From Marinobacter salarius (GTDB taxonomy: Bacteria; Pseudomonadota; Gammaproteobacteria; Pseudomonadales; Oleiphilaceae), in NCBI GenBank assembly GCA_000831005.1, contig CP007152.1, forward strand, positions 868,001 to 932,000: 64,000 bases of DNA, read 5' to 3'. Numbering within the stretch: position 1 is the first letter of the stretch; each line of letters opens with the position of its first letter. Shown here piece by piece: positions 22,470-33,189 of this stretch. The position numbers were made by a program, and so were the translations under genes. The notes below the pieces were generated by a model. It was not told the origin of the DNA and did no database searches. It saw nothing but the letters and a program-made list of their open reading frames with translations.

Positions 22470-24050
22470 TCAGGATTCCGGAAATGCCGTCCAGTCATCC
22501 AGCCAGGTCGATGTGGCCCTGGGGTTAACAGCGCCCTGGTACATTGCCGACTCATCAAAGAATTCGGCTTTCGGAGGCCGTTTGGCAGTCATGGCGCGCA
22601 CTGAGCTTCTGGGGCGGAAATGCGGCGACGACTCGCTGGTGACAGAGGGTTGCAAGCCGGTTTCAACCTGTACGGTGTTCTGCAGTTCGGGGCTGCGTAT
22701 CCACAACTCTTCGTTGAAGCCGAAATCGTCATCATCGGTTTCGTTAACAATGGTGAGGTTGCCCAACCTACCGTTATTGGCAAGCAGGTTGTGGCTGAAC
22801 GTCAGAGCATTCATGCCTACAAGTGCAGTGACCTCGTCCCGTGTATCCAGGGCTTCAATGGCGTAACTGTCAATGATCATGTTGTGAAAGTGGCCACCGG
22901 AACCTTCACGCAACAGGATTGCACGATGTTCCTTCGCGGAACGGCCGCTGCCATAAAGGGTGACGTTGTAGAATGTGGGTTCGGACCGTGGCATGGCCGA
23001 GTGGCTGGAACCGTTGTTGTCGCCCTCAAAGGCGTTATCGCCAACATCCCGGTACTGCTGGATAATGGCAAACTGCACCCGGCCTCGCCAGCCCCAGTCC
23101 CAATCGATGCTGTCATCGGCAGCACCGGTCACCAGGATGTTTTTCAGGTCGACGGTGCCACCGAACATTTCGATACCGTCGTCCAGAGCACGGTGAACCT
23201 GCACGTTCTGGATGATGGTGTTGGAGCCACAGCCACCCAGGGTTAAGCCGTTCAGCTCGTTGTTCTGATAGACCTCGAAACCGGCAAATTCAATGCGGGT
23301 GTATTGCACCACGCCGCAACTATGCTGCGTGTCGCTGCCACCGAATTGCCCACGGGTGTCGTTTTCAGGTACGCCTTCAATGCGGGCGTTCGGCTCGTTC
23401 ACCGGTGCCTTTCCAAGAAGCACAACGCCACCCCAGTCACCGCGAGCCCGTGCTCCGGGTTCCTTGCTACTGGTAAAGACCACCGGTTGGTTGCGGCTGC
23501 CGCGGGCAAACAGTTTGGCACTGGGTGTTACGATCAGCGCGGAACCGGATTCGCCTTCAATGGTTACACCGGGTTCGATGGTCAGATTGGCGCCTTCCAC
23601 AAAAACGGTGTTTTCAAGGGTGTATCGGTGGCCGCTTTCCCAGACAGTGTCTGCGGTAATGTCGGAGCTGATACGCACGTTACGGTTCTCAAATGCGGTA
23701 AAGCCGGCGACCGTTGCGACAGCAGCGCCAATGACGGGAACCAGTACCAGTGCGTGACGGGCAAACCAACTGCGTCTTTTCTGCGGCGTGACGGGACTGG
23801 CCTGGAGCTTCTGGTTCGAGGACTTGGCCATCAGCGGACGGCCATCATCGTTGGCCATGATCTCGCGTGCCAGCGCCTGAAGCTCTGGCGTGCCATTGGC
23901 TTCCACACGCATCAGAACGTCATTGCGGTAGTTGGGCTCTCTCAGCAAGACGTTGAGATGGACAAAGTCGACGCTCGGGCACTGGCCCTTGTCGATGCGA
24001 CGTTTGAGTCGCCAGAGCTTCTCTACCAAAAGGGAGGATTGGTCGGACAT
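22470..24050 (-). CDS. Membrane-anchored protein with right-handed beta-helix domain, function unknown
   Basis: I do not recognise a named family. The 526-residue protein starts with about 95 hydrophilic residues (MSDQSSLLVEKLWRLKRRID; NYRNDVLMRVEANGTPELQA), then one membrane segment near residues 98-115 (HALVLVPVIGAAVATVAGF). The rest is a periplasmic-looking domain of short repeats such as NLTIEPGVTIEGESGSALIV and GCGSNTIIQNVQVHRALDDG, typical of a parallel beta-helix. It ends WLDDWTAFPES. The topology puts a small cytoplasmic domain inside and the helix outside. A TTGACA-like box lies upstream at 24108-24113 (minus). It stands between the BCCT gene and tRNA-Pro, all on the minus strand, with no obvious partner. 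Confidence 0.75.
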   Translation of the reverse strand: MSDQSSLLVEKLWRLKRRIDKGQCPSVDFVHLNVLLREPNYRNDVLMRVEANGTPELQALAREIMANDDGRPLMAKSSNQKLQASPVTPQKRRSWFARHALVLVPVIGAAVATVAGFTAFENRNVRISSDITADTVWESGHRYTLENTVFVEGANLTIEPGVTIEGESGSALIVTPSAKLFARGSRNQPVVFTSSKEPGARARGDWGGVVLLGKAPVNEPNARIEGVPENDTRGQFGGSDTQHSCGVVQYTRIEFAGFEVYQNNELNGLTLGGCGSNTIIQNVQVHRALDDGIEMFGGTVDLKNILVTGAADDSIDWDWGWRGRVQFAIIQQYRDVGDNAFEGDNNGSSHSAMPRSEPTFYNVTLYGSGRSAKEHRAILLREGSGGHFHNMIIDSYAIEALDTRDEVTALVGMNALTFSHNLLANNGRLGNLTIVNETDDDDFGFNEELWIRSPELQNTVQVETGLQPSVTSESSPHFRPRSSVRAMTAKRPPKAEFFDESAMYQGAVNPRATSTWLDDWTAFPES

Positions 24051-24179
24051 TACTGCTGCTCCGTTGGGATGAGAGCACCGTTGTACATGTCCAATGTGAA
24101 AGCTTTATGTCAATTGAAAGAAAAGAGTCGCTTAAAGGGGAGTATTTCGTCGTAAAGAAGGGACTGAGATGCGGGAAAA

Positions 24180-24256
<77 letters not shown>

Positions 24257-24269
24257 ATCAACGGCCGGT

Positions 24270-24275
24270 ATTATA
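24270..24275 (-). promoter_or_regulatory. -10 box of the tRNA-Pro promoter
   Basis: A perfect TATAAT on the minus strand lies 13 nt before the tRNA 5' end, the expected position for a tRNA gene promoter. The matching -35 region is poor and overlaps the hairpin at 24282-24300. Confidence 0.55.
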
Positions 24276-24281
24276 CGGATT

Positions 24282-24300
24282 GGCTGGTTTTTTACCAGCC
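24282..24300 (-). terminator. Hairpin after glyS
   Basis: GGCTGGT (24282-24288) / ACCAGCC (24294-24300) forms a 7-bp stem just downstream of the glyS stop on the minus strand. No T-run follows on that strand, so termination is uncertain. Confidence 0.4.
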
Positions 24301-24312
24301 CCCGTATGATTT

Positions 24313-26399
24313 TCACTGCCCACTGGCAGTGGGTAATACCGAGATATCCGCCACCCGCAGGAACAGGTTACGCAGCAGGTTGAGCATGGCCAGGCGGTTG
24401 TTGCGCACGGCCTCGTCGTCAGCCATCACCATGACTTCATCAAAGAAGTTATCCACCGGCTCCCGCAGGCTGGCGAGAGAGCTCAAGGCCGTCGCGTAAT
24501 CGCCTTTTTCAAACAGTGGCAATGCCTTGTCGGCTTGCTGGCGAATTTGGTCGGCCAGCGTTATTTCCGCCTTGTCCTGCAACAACTCACTGTCGATGCT
24601 TTCACCAATGCTGTCGCCACCCTGCTTGGTAAGGATGTTGGACACCCGTTTGTTGGCGCCGGCCAGGGCCAGGGCTTCCGGTAGCTGGCGGAAGGCTTCC
24701 ACGGCTTTCACCCGGCGGTCAAAGTCCAGCGGGCGTGTTGGACGGCGGGCGTGCACGGCGAGGTAGACTTCGGCACTGATGCCCTGCTCTTCATAATGCG
24801 CACGGAACCGCTCGAGCATATAGTCCACCACTGTGTTGGCCACATTCGGTTCGGTGATGCTGTTGTGTTCCTCTACCGCCCACTCGCACAGGGTTTGCAG
24901 GTCCAGTGGCAGCTCCCGCTCGATGATGATGCGCAATACGCCCAGTGAGGCTCGACGCAGCCCGAACGGGTCACGGGTACCGGACGGTGGCTGGTTAATG
25001 CCGAACAGCCCCACCAGGGAATCGATGCGGTCGGCAATGGCCACGGCGCAGCCCGTCAGTGTTGCGGGCAGGTCGTCACCGGCAAAGCGGGGCATGTACT
25101 GCTCGTTCAGTGCGCTGGCCACGTCTTCGTTCTCGCCGTCGTTGGCGGCGTAGTACTGGCCCATGATGCCCTGCAGGTCAGTGAATTCCAGCACCATCTC
25201 GGTGACCAGGTCGGTCTTGGCGAGCATGGCGGCGCGCTCAGCCAGAACGGGATCGCTGCCAATGGCGTCGGCGATCTTCTTCGCCAGTGCGGCCACCCGC
25301 ACGGACTTGTCGTAAATGCTGCCCAGCTTGTCCTGGAACACGATCGGCTTGAGTTGGTCGATGCGGTCTTCCAGCCGGGTCTTGCGGTCAGTGTCATAGA
25401 AGAAAGCCGCATCGGACAGGCGTGGGCGGATAACCTTCTCATTGCCGGAAACGACCTGTTTTGGGTCCTTGCTTTCCAGGTTGCAACGGTGATGAACAGC
25501 GGAAGCATCCGGCCGTCGGCGGAAACCACGTGAAAGTACTTCTGGTGTTCCTTCATGGAGGAAATCAGTGCCTCGGCGGGAACTTCCAGGAAGCGTTCCT
25601 CGAAACGGCCCATGAGTGGCACGGGCCACTCGTTGAGGGCGGTGACTTCGTCCAGCAGGTCTTCATCGATAACCGCCTGGCCGCCCGCTTCCTTCCTGGC
25701 AATGGCGGTGACGCCGTCGCGGATCTGCTCGCGGCGTTCGGCGAAGTCAGCGATCACATACCCTTCCTGGCGCAGCACCACTTCGTAGTCGCCGGGCGTG
25801 GGCACGATCAATGATTTCGGGCAGTGGAAACGGTGACCGCGGGTTTTGTTACCCGGAGTCAGCCCCATGATCGGGGTGTCAATCACCTTGTTGCCGAACA
25901 GTAGGATGGACCAGTGCACCGGACGCACGAACTCGGTTCTGTGCGCGCCCCAGCGCATGCGTTTTGGAATCGGCAGTGCGGCCAGGGACTGGTCTACCAG
26001 TTCCGGCATCAGTTCAACGGTGGGGCGGCCTTTCTCGATGGTGCGATAGACCACCCAGGCGCCCTTGTCGGTTTCCATCGTATCAAGCTGGTCCGGTGTC
26101 ACGCCCAGGGAGGTGGCGAAGCCGGTCAGTGCCCGGGTGGGGTTGCCGGAATCGTCGAACGCAGCTTTCACGGCCGGGCCGCGTTTTTCCACCGGTTTGT
26201 CCGGCTGAGCGTCTTCCAGGTCCCGTACCCTGACGGCAAGCCGGCGTGGTGCAGCAAAGGCTTCCACCTTGCCGAACCGAATACCCGCCTCTTCCAGGCC
26301 ATTGGTAATGCCACGGGTAAACGCGTCCGACAGTGGCTTGAGGGCCTTGGGAGGCAGCTCTTCAGTGCCCAGTTCGACCAGAAAATCCTGTTTTGCCAT
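24313..26399 (-). CDS. glyS: Glycine--tRNA ligase beta subunit (one frameshift in this sequence)
   Basis: This is the beta subunit of the alpha2beta2 glycyl-tRNA synthetase; it binds tRNA and is essential with GlyQ. The start [20 protein letters not shown] is the family start. Conserved blocks include [27 protein letters not shown] and, in the C-terminal anticodon-binding part, [20 protein letters not shown] and [20 protein letters not shown]. The frame breaks at about 25483; one extra C (minus strand) turns VATWKAR into [18 protein letters not shown] and gives 695 residues, the normal size. It starts three bases after the glyQ stop, so the pair is one operon. Confidence 0.96.
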
Positions 26400-26401
26400 G
26401 A

Positions 26402-27426
26402 TTATGCGTTCCCCTGTTCCTGCTGAGCTTTTTTCGCTTTCTTACCCTTCTTGCCGTTCGCCTTTTCGGCGGCGGCCTCGGTCGCTGCCAGTACCTCTTT
26501 GCGCAGGGCATCCGGTGCCAGCGGGAAGCCAAGCTTGCGGCGGCTGTCGAAATACGCCTGGGCAACGGCCCGGGCCAGGGTGCGAACCCGCAGGATAAAA
26601 CGTTGACGCTCGGTCACGGAGATGGCGTGGCGGGCGTCAAGCAGATTGAAAGTGTGTGAAGCCTTGAGCACCTGCTCATAGGCGGGCAATGCCAGGCCGG
26701 CTTCGATCAGGCGCGCGCTCTCGCGTTCGTGCACATCGAAGCTGTGAAACAGGAACTCGGTGTCGGCGTGCTCGAAGTTGTAGGTGGACATCTCCACCTC
26801 CTGCTGATGGAACACGTCGCCGTAGGTGACCACACCATCCGGGCCTTCGGTCCAGACCAGGTCGTAGACGCTGTCCACGCCCTGCAGGTACATGGCAATG
26901 CGCTCAAGCCCGTAGGTGAGCTCGCCGGTGACCGGATAGCATTCCAGGCCACCCACCTGCTGGAAGTAGGTGAACTGGGTTACTTCCATGCCGTTCAGCC
27001 AGATTTCCCAACCAGGCCCCAGGCGCCGAGGGTGGGTGATTCCCAGTTGTCCTCAACAAAACGGATATCGTGGACCAGTGGGTCCAGCCCAAGAGCCTTC
27101 AGGGAATCCAGGTACAGTTCCTGAATGTTGTCCGGGGACGGTTTCAGCACCACCTGGAACTGGTAGTAGTGTTGCAGGCGGTTGGGGTTCTCCCCGTAGC
27201 GGCCATCGGTGGGGCGGCGGCTGGGCTGAACGTAGGCGGCGTTCCAGGTTTCCGGACCGATGGAGCGCAGGAAGGTGGCCGGGTGGAAGGTGCCGGCACC
27301 CACTTCCATGTCCAGGGGCTGGAGGACCACGCAGCCGTGCTGCGCCCAGAAGTTCTGCAGGGCGAGGATCAGGCCCTGGAAGGTTTTGATGTCCGGCGTG
27401 TTTGCGGAAGTTGCCTTGTCTGTCAC
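26402..27426 (-). CDS. glyQ: Glycine--tRNA ligase alpha subunit (one frameshift in this sequence)
   Basis: The alpha subunit carries the class II catalytic site that activates glycine. Hallmarks are [55 protein letters not shown] and [13 protein letters not shown]. The frame breaks at 27012-27013; one extra G (minus strand) restores [20 protein letters not shown]. The start is uncertain: the GTG at 27426 gives [17 protein letters not shown] (341 residues), while an ATG at 27468 would add 14 residues. A Lys/Ala-rich tail ([19 protein letters not shown]) extends the C-terminus beyond the usual end. A promoter lies at 27498-27527. Confidence 0.95.
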
Positions 27427-27497
27427 GACGTTTGCCTGCTGGTCAGTCTGTGTGTGGCGCCCGGGCATCTGGCCGGGGCACTCCGGAAAAAAGGGGC

Positions 27498-27527
27498 ATT
27501 ATACGCCTGCCAATCGCGTATTTCTAA
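27498..27527 (-). promoter_or_regulatory. Sigma-70 promoter of glyQ-glyS
   Basis: On the minus strand TTAGAA (27527-27522) and a perfect TATAAT (27503-27498) are separated by 18 bp, about 30 to 70 bp before the possible glyQ starts. This is the best promoter match seen in the window. Confidence 0.6.
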
Positions 27528-27553
27528 GTTGGGTTCAGAAGATTGATTTTGCG

Positions 27554-28957
27554 CTAGAAGAACGTCAGTCCCACCTGGAACAGTTTCTCCACATCCCGTA
27601 TCCGCGACTTGTCCACCAGAAACAGGATAACGTGGTCATCCGGCTGTACCCGCAGGTGGTCGTGGGCGATGAGGACTTCGCTGTGGCGGACGATGGCGCC
27701 GATGGTAGTGCCTTCCGGCAGGTTGATTTCGTCAAGCCGCTTGCCCACTACCCGGGAGGACCGGTGGTCGCCATGGGCGATGGCCTCAATGGCTTCGGCA
27801 GCACCCCTACGGAGTGAGTGAACGTTTACTACGTCCCCGCGGCGAATGTGGGTAAGCAGGCTGCCAATGGTGGTTTGCTGGGGCGAAATAGCGACATCAA
27901 TGTCGCCGCCCTGGATCAGGTCAACGTAGTCCGGGTTGTTGATCAGCGTCAGTACCTTGCGGGCGCCCAGGCGTTTGGCCAGCAGTGACGCCATGATGTT
28001 GGCTTCGTCATCGTTGGTGACCGCACAGAAGACATCGGTATTTTCGATGTTCTCTTCCAGCAGAATGTCCTTGTTGGCGGCATTGCCCTCCAGCACCACG
28101 GTTTTGCGAAGGTTCTCGGACAGCATTACGCAACGTTCGTGGTCCCGTTCCAGAAGTTTCACCTGGTAGCGGGATTCGAGAGTATGGGCCAGGCGCTGGC
28201 CAATGTTACCACCCCCACAGATGAAGATGCGCTTGTAGGGTTTTTCCAGTGGCTGCAACTCGCTCATGACCGAGCGAATATGGTCGGAGGCAGCGATGAA
28301 GAAAACCTCGTCGCCGTCTTCGATCACCGTATCCCCCTGAGGCATGATCGCCCGGTCTTTCCTGAAAATGGCGGCGACCCTTGTTTCGATTTTGGGCATA
28401 TGGCTGCGCAGGTACGACAATTCGTGGCCAACCAGTGGGCCGCCTTCCGTCGCCCGAATGGCGACCAACTGAACAAGCCCCTTGGAAAACTCCAGTACCT
28501 GCAGCGCGCCGGGGTATTCGATCAGTCGTGTGATGTGCTTGGTGACCAGGTGCTCCGGGCTGATCAGAACATCGATGGGGAAACCCCGCAGGCTGTCCAG
28601 ATCCTTTTTCTGATCTCGCTGGTAGAACAGTTCTGGTTTTGCCAGGTAGGCGTTGGCCCTGACCCGGCAGATGGTTGTCGGGGTTTTGTAGAGCAACTTG
28701 GAGACCTGGCAGGCCACCATGTTGACCTCGTCACTGTTGGTCACGGCGATGACCATGTCACCATCTTCAGCGCCCGCCTGGCGCAGAACCGTGGGAAAGG
28801 AGGCCATGCCCTGGACAGTCCGAATGTCCAGTCGATCCTGAAGCTCCCTCAGGCGGGTACTGTCACTGTCGATCACGGTGATGTCGTTGGCTTCGTTGGC
28901 GAGGTTTTCTGCCAGGGTCCCGCCCACCTGGCCGGCACCGAGAATCAGGATTTTCAT
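27554..28957 (-). CDS. trkA: Trk potassium uptake system peripheral protein TrkA
   Basis: TrkA is the cytoplasmic NAD(H)-binding regulator of the TrkH/TrkG potassium channel. The 467-residue protein has two RCK (Rossmann plus C-terminal) halves. The first begins [20 protein letters not shown] with [13 protein letters not shown]; the second begins [20 protein letters not shown]. The start at 28957 was chosen because its ATG overlaps the rsmB stop (ATGA). The frame is intact. It ends the def-fmt-rsmB-trkA run. No trkH is in the window. Confidence 0.96.
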   Translation of the reverse strand: MKILILGAGQVGGTLAENLANEANDITVIDSDSTRLRELQDRLDIRTVQGMASFPTVLRQAGAEDGDMVIAVTNSDEVNMVACQVSKLLYKTPTTICRVRANAYLAKPELFYQRDQKKDLDSLRGFPIDVLISPEHLVTKHITRLIEYPGALQVLEFSKGLVQLVAIRATEGGPLVGHELSYLRSHMPKIETRVAAIFRKDRAIMPQGDTVIEDGDEVFFIAASDHIRSVMSELQPLEKPYKRIFICGGGNIGQRLAHTLESRYQVKLLERDHERCVMLSENLRKTVVLEGNAANKDILLEENIENTDVFCAVTNDDEANIMASLLAKRLGARKVLTLINNPDYVDLIQGGDIDVAISPQQTTIGSLLTHIRRGDVVNVHSLRRGAAEAIEAIAHGDHRSSRVVGKRLDEINLPEGTTIGAIVRHSEVLIAHDHLRVQPDDHVILFLVDKSRIRDVEKLFQVGLTFF

Positions 28958-30251
28958 GGTTCGGGTTTCTCCAGCACAGCGTAGAAAAATCCATCGTGCT
29001 TTCGGGAACAGGCAGCATCTGGCGGCCGGTTTCCATATCGCGCCCCCAAAGGACATCGGGCTCCACCAGGGCAGCGTCGTCCTGCTGCTTCAGGAATCGA
29101 CGAATTATACGGTGATTCTCCTGCGGAAACACCGAACAGGTGGCATAGACCAGGCGCCTCCGGGTGCGAGCACTTGCCACATCGACTCCAGCAGACCCAG
29201 CTGAATGCTGGCGAGCGGGACAATGTCTGATTCACGGCGCAGCAACTTGATGTCCGGATGGCGGCGAATCACGCCGGTGGCGCTGCAGGGAACGTCCAGC
29301 AGGATACGATCGAACGGCTTCCGGTCCCACCACTGGTCAATATCTGCGGCATCGGCCTGTTTCAGTGTCGCCACGAGATCCAGCCGTTCCAGGTTTTCCT
29401 GCACCCGTGGCAGTCGATCAGCGGATTCGTCGATAGCGACCACTTCTTCCAGTTGTCCACAGCTTTCAAGGATAGCGCAGGTTTTGCCTCCCGGTGCGGC
29501 ACAGGCATCCAACACCCGTTGGCCGGGCGCCAGGTCCATCAGGGTGGTGCAGAGCTGGGCTGCTTCATCCTGCACACTGACTGCGCCTTCGGAAAACCAG
29601 GCAGAAGATCCACCGGCACCGGGGCGGCCAATTGGATGCCGTGGGGCGCAAACAGGGTTGCGTTGGCATCGATACCGGCATCGGACAGTAATTGCAGGTA
29701 GTCGTCGCGGCTGAAGCGCAGAGCGTTCACCCGCAGGGTCATGGGGGCCTGGGTGTTATTGGCTTCGAGAATAGCCTGCCAGTCGTGAGGCCAGTTATGG
29801 CGCAGTTTTTCAAGCATCCAGGAGGGTGGCTGAAACGACCGATTTCGTCGGCAATGGGCGGCTCCCCTTCCCGCTCCGCAGCCCGAAGAACGCCGTTCAC
29901 CAGCCCTGTCAGGTGTGGTTTGTCGAGGGCGCGGCAGGCTTCCACGGTTTCATTCAGAATTGCGTAGGTGGCCTGCTGGCTGAAGCGAAGCTGGAACAAT
30001 GCCACCAGCATCAGGTGGTGGACGACCCGGTCGGATTTGCGCAGCGGTTTTTTCAGGCGCGCCTGTAGCTCGCCATCGAGCCGGTGAAACCAGCGACAGG
30101 TGCCGTAGCACAGTGCCTGTAGTGGTGGTCGTTCGTTGTCTGCCACATCACCCATGGCGTGGGGCAGGCATTGGGACAGCGACTGGCCGTTCTCAACGGA
30201 TTGCAAAACCCGGGCAGCAACCGCCCGCAGTGGCTGGCCCTGCTGGCTCAT
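28954..30251 (-). CDS. rsmB: 16S rRNA (cytosine-967-C5)-methyltransferase RsmB (four frameshifts in this sequence)
   Basis: RsmB methylates C967 of 16S rRNA using SAM. An N-terminal NusB-like RNA-binding domain ([50 protein letters not shown]) is followed by the SAM domain ([37 protein letters not shown] with the catalytic PCS region, [14 protein letters not shown] with the second Cys). Four frame breaks, each repaired by one added base on the minus strand, lie at 29821-29822, 29593-29596, 29155-29158 and 29000-29002. The repaired product has 433 residues and ends [14 protein letters not shown]. It abuts fmt upstream and overlaps trkA. This is the densest cluster of errors in the window. Confidence 0.94.
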
Positions 30252-31187
30252 TCAGTTCAGCTCCTGGCCGGGCATCAGTATGTCCTTGCCGCCGTTGATC
30301 AGGTCGTTCACCGATTGTGGCCGCGAGCCGGACAACTGCAAACGGGTGATCCTCAGGGATTCCAGGCCGCAGGCAATGTCGATGCCCTCGCGGTCGCGGC
30401 GAATCACCGTGCCGGGATGTTTGTCGCTGGTGTCGTCCAGAATCTCCGCCTGATGAATGCGGATGCGCAGATCGTCCAGGTCGGTGTAGGTGCCCGGCCA
30501 GGGATTAAAGGCACGAATCAGCCGGCTGATGGCAGGGGCGTCCCGGGTCCAGTCGATATGCCCTTCTTCCTTGCTGAGTTTACGGGCATAGCAGGCCCGG
30601 GCCTCGTCCTGGACTTCGCCCTGCAGCTCGCCTTTCTCAAGCTGTTCCAGCGCCTTGACGATGGCTTCGCCACCCAGGCCAGCCAGACGGTCGTGAAGGC
30701 TGCCGCCGGTATCGGCGTCTTCGATTGGGGTAATAGCTTTCAGCAACATTGCGCCGGTGTCGAGGCCAGCGTCCATCTGCATGATGGTAATACCGGTTTC
30801 CCGGTCACCCGCGGCGATCGCGCGCTGAATAGGCGCGGCACCGCGCCAGCGAGGCAGCAACGAGGCATGGATGTTCAGGCAGCCGTGACGAGGGAGGTCC
30901 AGCACCGCCTGCGGCAGAATTAGTCCGTAGGCAGCGACGATCATCACGTCTGCGTTAAGACCGCGGAGCTGTTCCTGCGCTTCGGGCGATTTCAGGGACT
31001 CTGGTTGAAACACGGGAATGCCCGCCTCAACCGCCACCTGTTTGACCGGGCTGGGTGTCAGTTTGCGGCCACGGCCAGCGGGCCGGTCGGGTTGGGAGTA
31101 AACGCCAACCACCTGATGATGGGTCGTGAGCAGTGCCTTCAGCGCGGTGGCTGCGAATTCGGGGGTGCCGGCAAAAACAAGTCGCAC
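30252..31187 (-). CDS. fmt: Methionyl-tRNA formyltransferase
   Basis: Fmt formylates initiator Met-tRNA using 10-formyl-THF. The 311-residue ORF is intact. The start RLVFAGTPEFAATALKALL, the active-site region LNIHASLLPRWRGAAPIQRA (Asn, His) and ITIMQMDAGLDTGAML with the catalytic Asp are all present, followed by an OB-fold-like C-terminal domain ending GGKDILMPGQELN. It follows def on the minus strand and its stop directly abuts the rsmB start, the usual def-fmt-rsmB order. Confidence 0.97.
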   Translation of the reverse strand: MRLVFAGTPEFAATALKALLTTHHQVVGVYSQPDRPAGRGRKLTPSPVKQVAVEAGIPVFQPESLKSPEAQEQLRGLNADVMIVAAYGLILPQAVLDLPRHGCLNIHASLLPRWRGAAPIQRAIAAGDRETGITIMQMDAGLDTGAMLLKAITPIEDADTGGSLHDRLAGLGGEAIVKALEQLEKGELQGEVQDEARACYARKLSKEEGHIDWTRDAPAISRLIRAFNPWPGTYTDLDDLRIRIHQAEILDDTSDKHPGTVIRRDREGIDIACGLESLRITRLQLSGSRPQSVNDLINGGKDILMPGQELN

Positions 31188-31220
31188 GGGTATCGCTTCC
31201 TGGTCCGTTGAATACGAAAA

Positions 31221-31240
31221 GACCGGGTTTTCACCCGGTC
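31221..31240 (-). terminator. Hairpin between def and fmt
   Basis: GACCGGGT (31221-31228) / ACCCGGTC (31233-31240) with a 4-nt loop is followed on the minus strand by TTTT. The short T-run suggests attenuation or partial termination between def and fmt. Confidence 0.45.
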
Positions 31241-31264
31241 CCGATTTACGCTGTTTTGGCGGCT

Positions 31265-31767
31265 TCAGGCGCTTTTCTTGTGAAGCTTTTCCAGTTTCTT
31301 GCGAATACGGGTGCGCTTCAGTGAACTCAGGTAGTCCACAAACAGCTTGCCGTTGAGGTGATCCATCTCATGCTGGATACATACCGCCAACAGGCCACGG
31401 GCTTCCAGCTCAAAGGGTTTGCCGTCACGGCCAATAGCCCTGATCATGCAGTGTTCGATACGGGAGACGTCCTCGTAGAAACCGGTACCGACAGGCAGCC
31501 TTCCTGCATCTCCTCAAGTTCGCCATCAAGCACTTCCACTTCCGGGTTGATGAATACCCGCGGTTCACTTTTGTCTTCGGACAGATCCATGACGATGATC
31601 TGCTTGTGTACATTGACCTGGGTGGCTGCCAGGCCAATGCCGGGCGCATCGTACATGGTCTCGAACATGTCGTCGATCAGCTTGCGGGTCTCGTCTGTTA
31701 CCTCGTCCACTGGCTTGGCAAGGGTGCGCAAGCGGGGGTCCGGGTATTCGAGAATATCTAGTATCAT
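31265..31767 (-). CDS. def: Peptide deformylase (one frameshift in this sequence)
   Basis: Def removes the formyl group from the N-terminus of new proteins. The start [20 protein letters not shown], motif 1 [10 protein letters not shown], motif 2 EGCLSVPG (metal Cys) and motif 3 [17 protein letters not shown] (two metal His and catalytic Glu) are all present. The frame breaks at 31482-31483, right after the EGCLSVP motif; one extra G (minus strand) gives [17 protein letters not shown] and 167 residues, the expected length. The gene is essential, so the break is read as a missing base. fmt follows 77 bp downstream after a hairpin. Confidence 0.96.
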
Positions 31768-32141
31768 GGCGCTCGTACTTTTGGTGTCTGATTCTGGCTT
31801 TCACCGTTATCTTTTGTAACGGTGTGAATACTGTCTCCGAAATGCGACAGCGTACTGCGCATTTTTCCATCCCGTGACTATTATGATCGGGATGAAAGAG
31901 CCGGTTTCAACGGGTTTTTGCCGTTTATGGTGCTATTATCCCTCAACTCGCTCATTGAGTACAAACTGATCAGTTGATAGTCAAAAGCTTTCGACCATAG
32001 CGTAGAATTTACTGGAAGAACAAAAGATAACATCACAATTTGCGAGACATCTTCTATAGTAGTGGTATAAAAGGCAGAGTACCGGCTGCATACCAAGAAC
32101 AGAATCTATCGATTCAAGGCACGCGATCAAGGACTTAAACA
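31768..32141. promoter_or_regulatory. Divergent intergenic region between def and the LysM gene
   Basis: These 374 bp contain no convincing gene and must hold promoters for def (minus) and the LysM gene (plus). A perfect 12-bp palindrome AACTGATCAGTT lies at 31964-31975 and could be an operator. On the minus strand a GATAAT-like -10 with a weak TTGTAC -35 could serve def. No clear sigma-70 pair is seen for the plus-strand gene. Confidence 0.4.
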
Positions 32142-33158
32142 ATGAGGAAACTGCTGTACGCTCTGGCAGCAAGCATGCTGCTGCTAACCTCCTGGGCCCA
32201 CGCCGCCCCGGAACTGAGGTCCGATCATCCCGAGCGTTACACTGTCGTGAAGGGTGACACCCTGTGGGATATTTCCGCCCGCTTCCTGAATAACCCCTGG
32301 TACTGGCCGGAAATCTGGCACGTGAATCCACAGGTTGCAAACCCACACCTGATCTATCCGGGTGACGAGCTGGCGCTGGTCTATATTGACGGCAAGCCGC
32401 GTGTTACCAAGGTTTCCAGTGATCGGGTGGTGAAGCTTTCACCAAAAGTGCGTTCCGAGCCCATCGATACGCCGATTCCCGCGATTCCCCTGGATGCGAT
32501 CAGCAGTTTCCTGACCGACACACGCATCGTTGACGTTGAGGCACTCAATGGCGCGCCTTACGTGCTGGAAGGCGAGGACGGCCGGATTATTACCGGCGCG
32601 GGTGATCGGATTTACGCCCGTGGTGAGAAGCCGGCTGACAATGTGGGCGTCTTCCGCCGCAGCAAGGAATTCCGCGATCCGGAAACCGGCGAGTTCCTTG
32701 GCCTTGAGGCTCGGAGTATTGCCCGCGGTGAAGTCATTGCCGAGAATAAAGACGTTCTGACACTCCGACTGAAGCAATCCAACGAGGAAGTGCGCATCGG
32801 GGACCGTCTGCTGGTTGGCGAAGAGCGTCGCATCACCACCAGTTTTTTGCCCAGCTCTCCCGACAGTGATATCGAGGCCCAGATGATCTCGGTCGATGGT
32901 GGTGTCAGCCAGATCGGGCAGTTTGACGTGGTGGCTATCAACCGCGGTGAACGGGAAGGTCTGAAGCCGGGCAATGTCATGGCCGTGCTGAAGAGTGGCA
33001 ATCTGGTTCGGGATCCGGTCACCAATGAAACCATTGAGCTGCCCTCCGAGCGTGCCGGGCTGATGATGGTGTTCCAGACCTACGAGAAAATGAGCTATGG
33101 CCTGATCCTGCAGGCCACCCGTCCGTTGTCGGTTGGTGACAAGGTGACCAATCCCTGA
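32142..33158 (+). CDS. Secreted LysM-domain peptidoglycan-binding protein
   Basis: This 338-residue protein has a signal peptide (residues 1-22, ending SWAHA) and an N-terminal LysM domain (RYTVVKGDTLWDISARFLNN to HLIYPGDELALVYIDG, about residues 32-85). A conserved C-terminal region of unknown function follows, with the motif AINRGEREGLKPGNVMAVL. It corresponds to the gene that follows def in pseudomonads (PA0020-like) and is probably periplasmic and cell-wall linked. It starts divergently from def and lies upstream of dprA, with a strong terminator between them. The exact role is unknown. Confidence 0.9.
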   Translation: MRKLLYALAASMLLLTSWAHAAPELRSDHPERYTVVKGDTLWDISARFLNNPWYWPEIWHVNPQVANPHLIYPGDELALVYIDGKPRVTKVSSDRVVKLSPKVRSEPIDTPIPAIPLDAISSFLTDTRIVDVEALNGAPYVLEGEDGRIITGAGDRIYARGEKPADNVGVFRRSKEFRDPETGEFLGLEARSIARGEVIAENKDVLTLRLKQSNEEVRIGDRLLVGEERRITTSFLPSSPDSDIEAQMISVDGGVSQIGQFDVVAINRGEREGLKPGNVMAVLKSGNLVRDPVTNETIELPSERAGLMMVFQTYEKMSYGLILQATRPLSVGDKVTNP

Positions 33159-33189
33159 GCTGATCACAACGTAAGACGTCCGTAGAAAG

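Noticed and set aside
28954..30251. rsmB as a decaying pseudogene
   Set aside because: All catalytic motifs survive and each of four breaks is repaired by one base with no stop codons or substitutions typical of decay; error-rich sequence explains it better.
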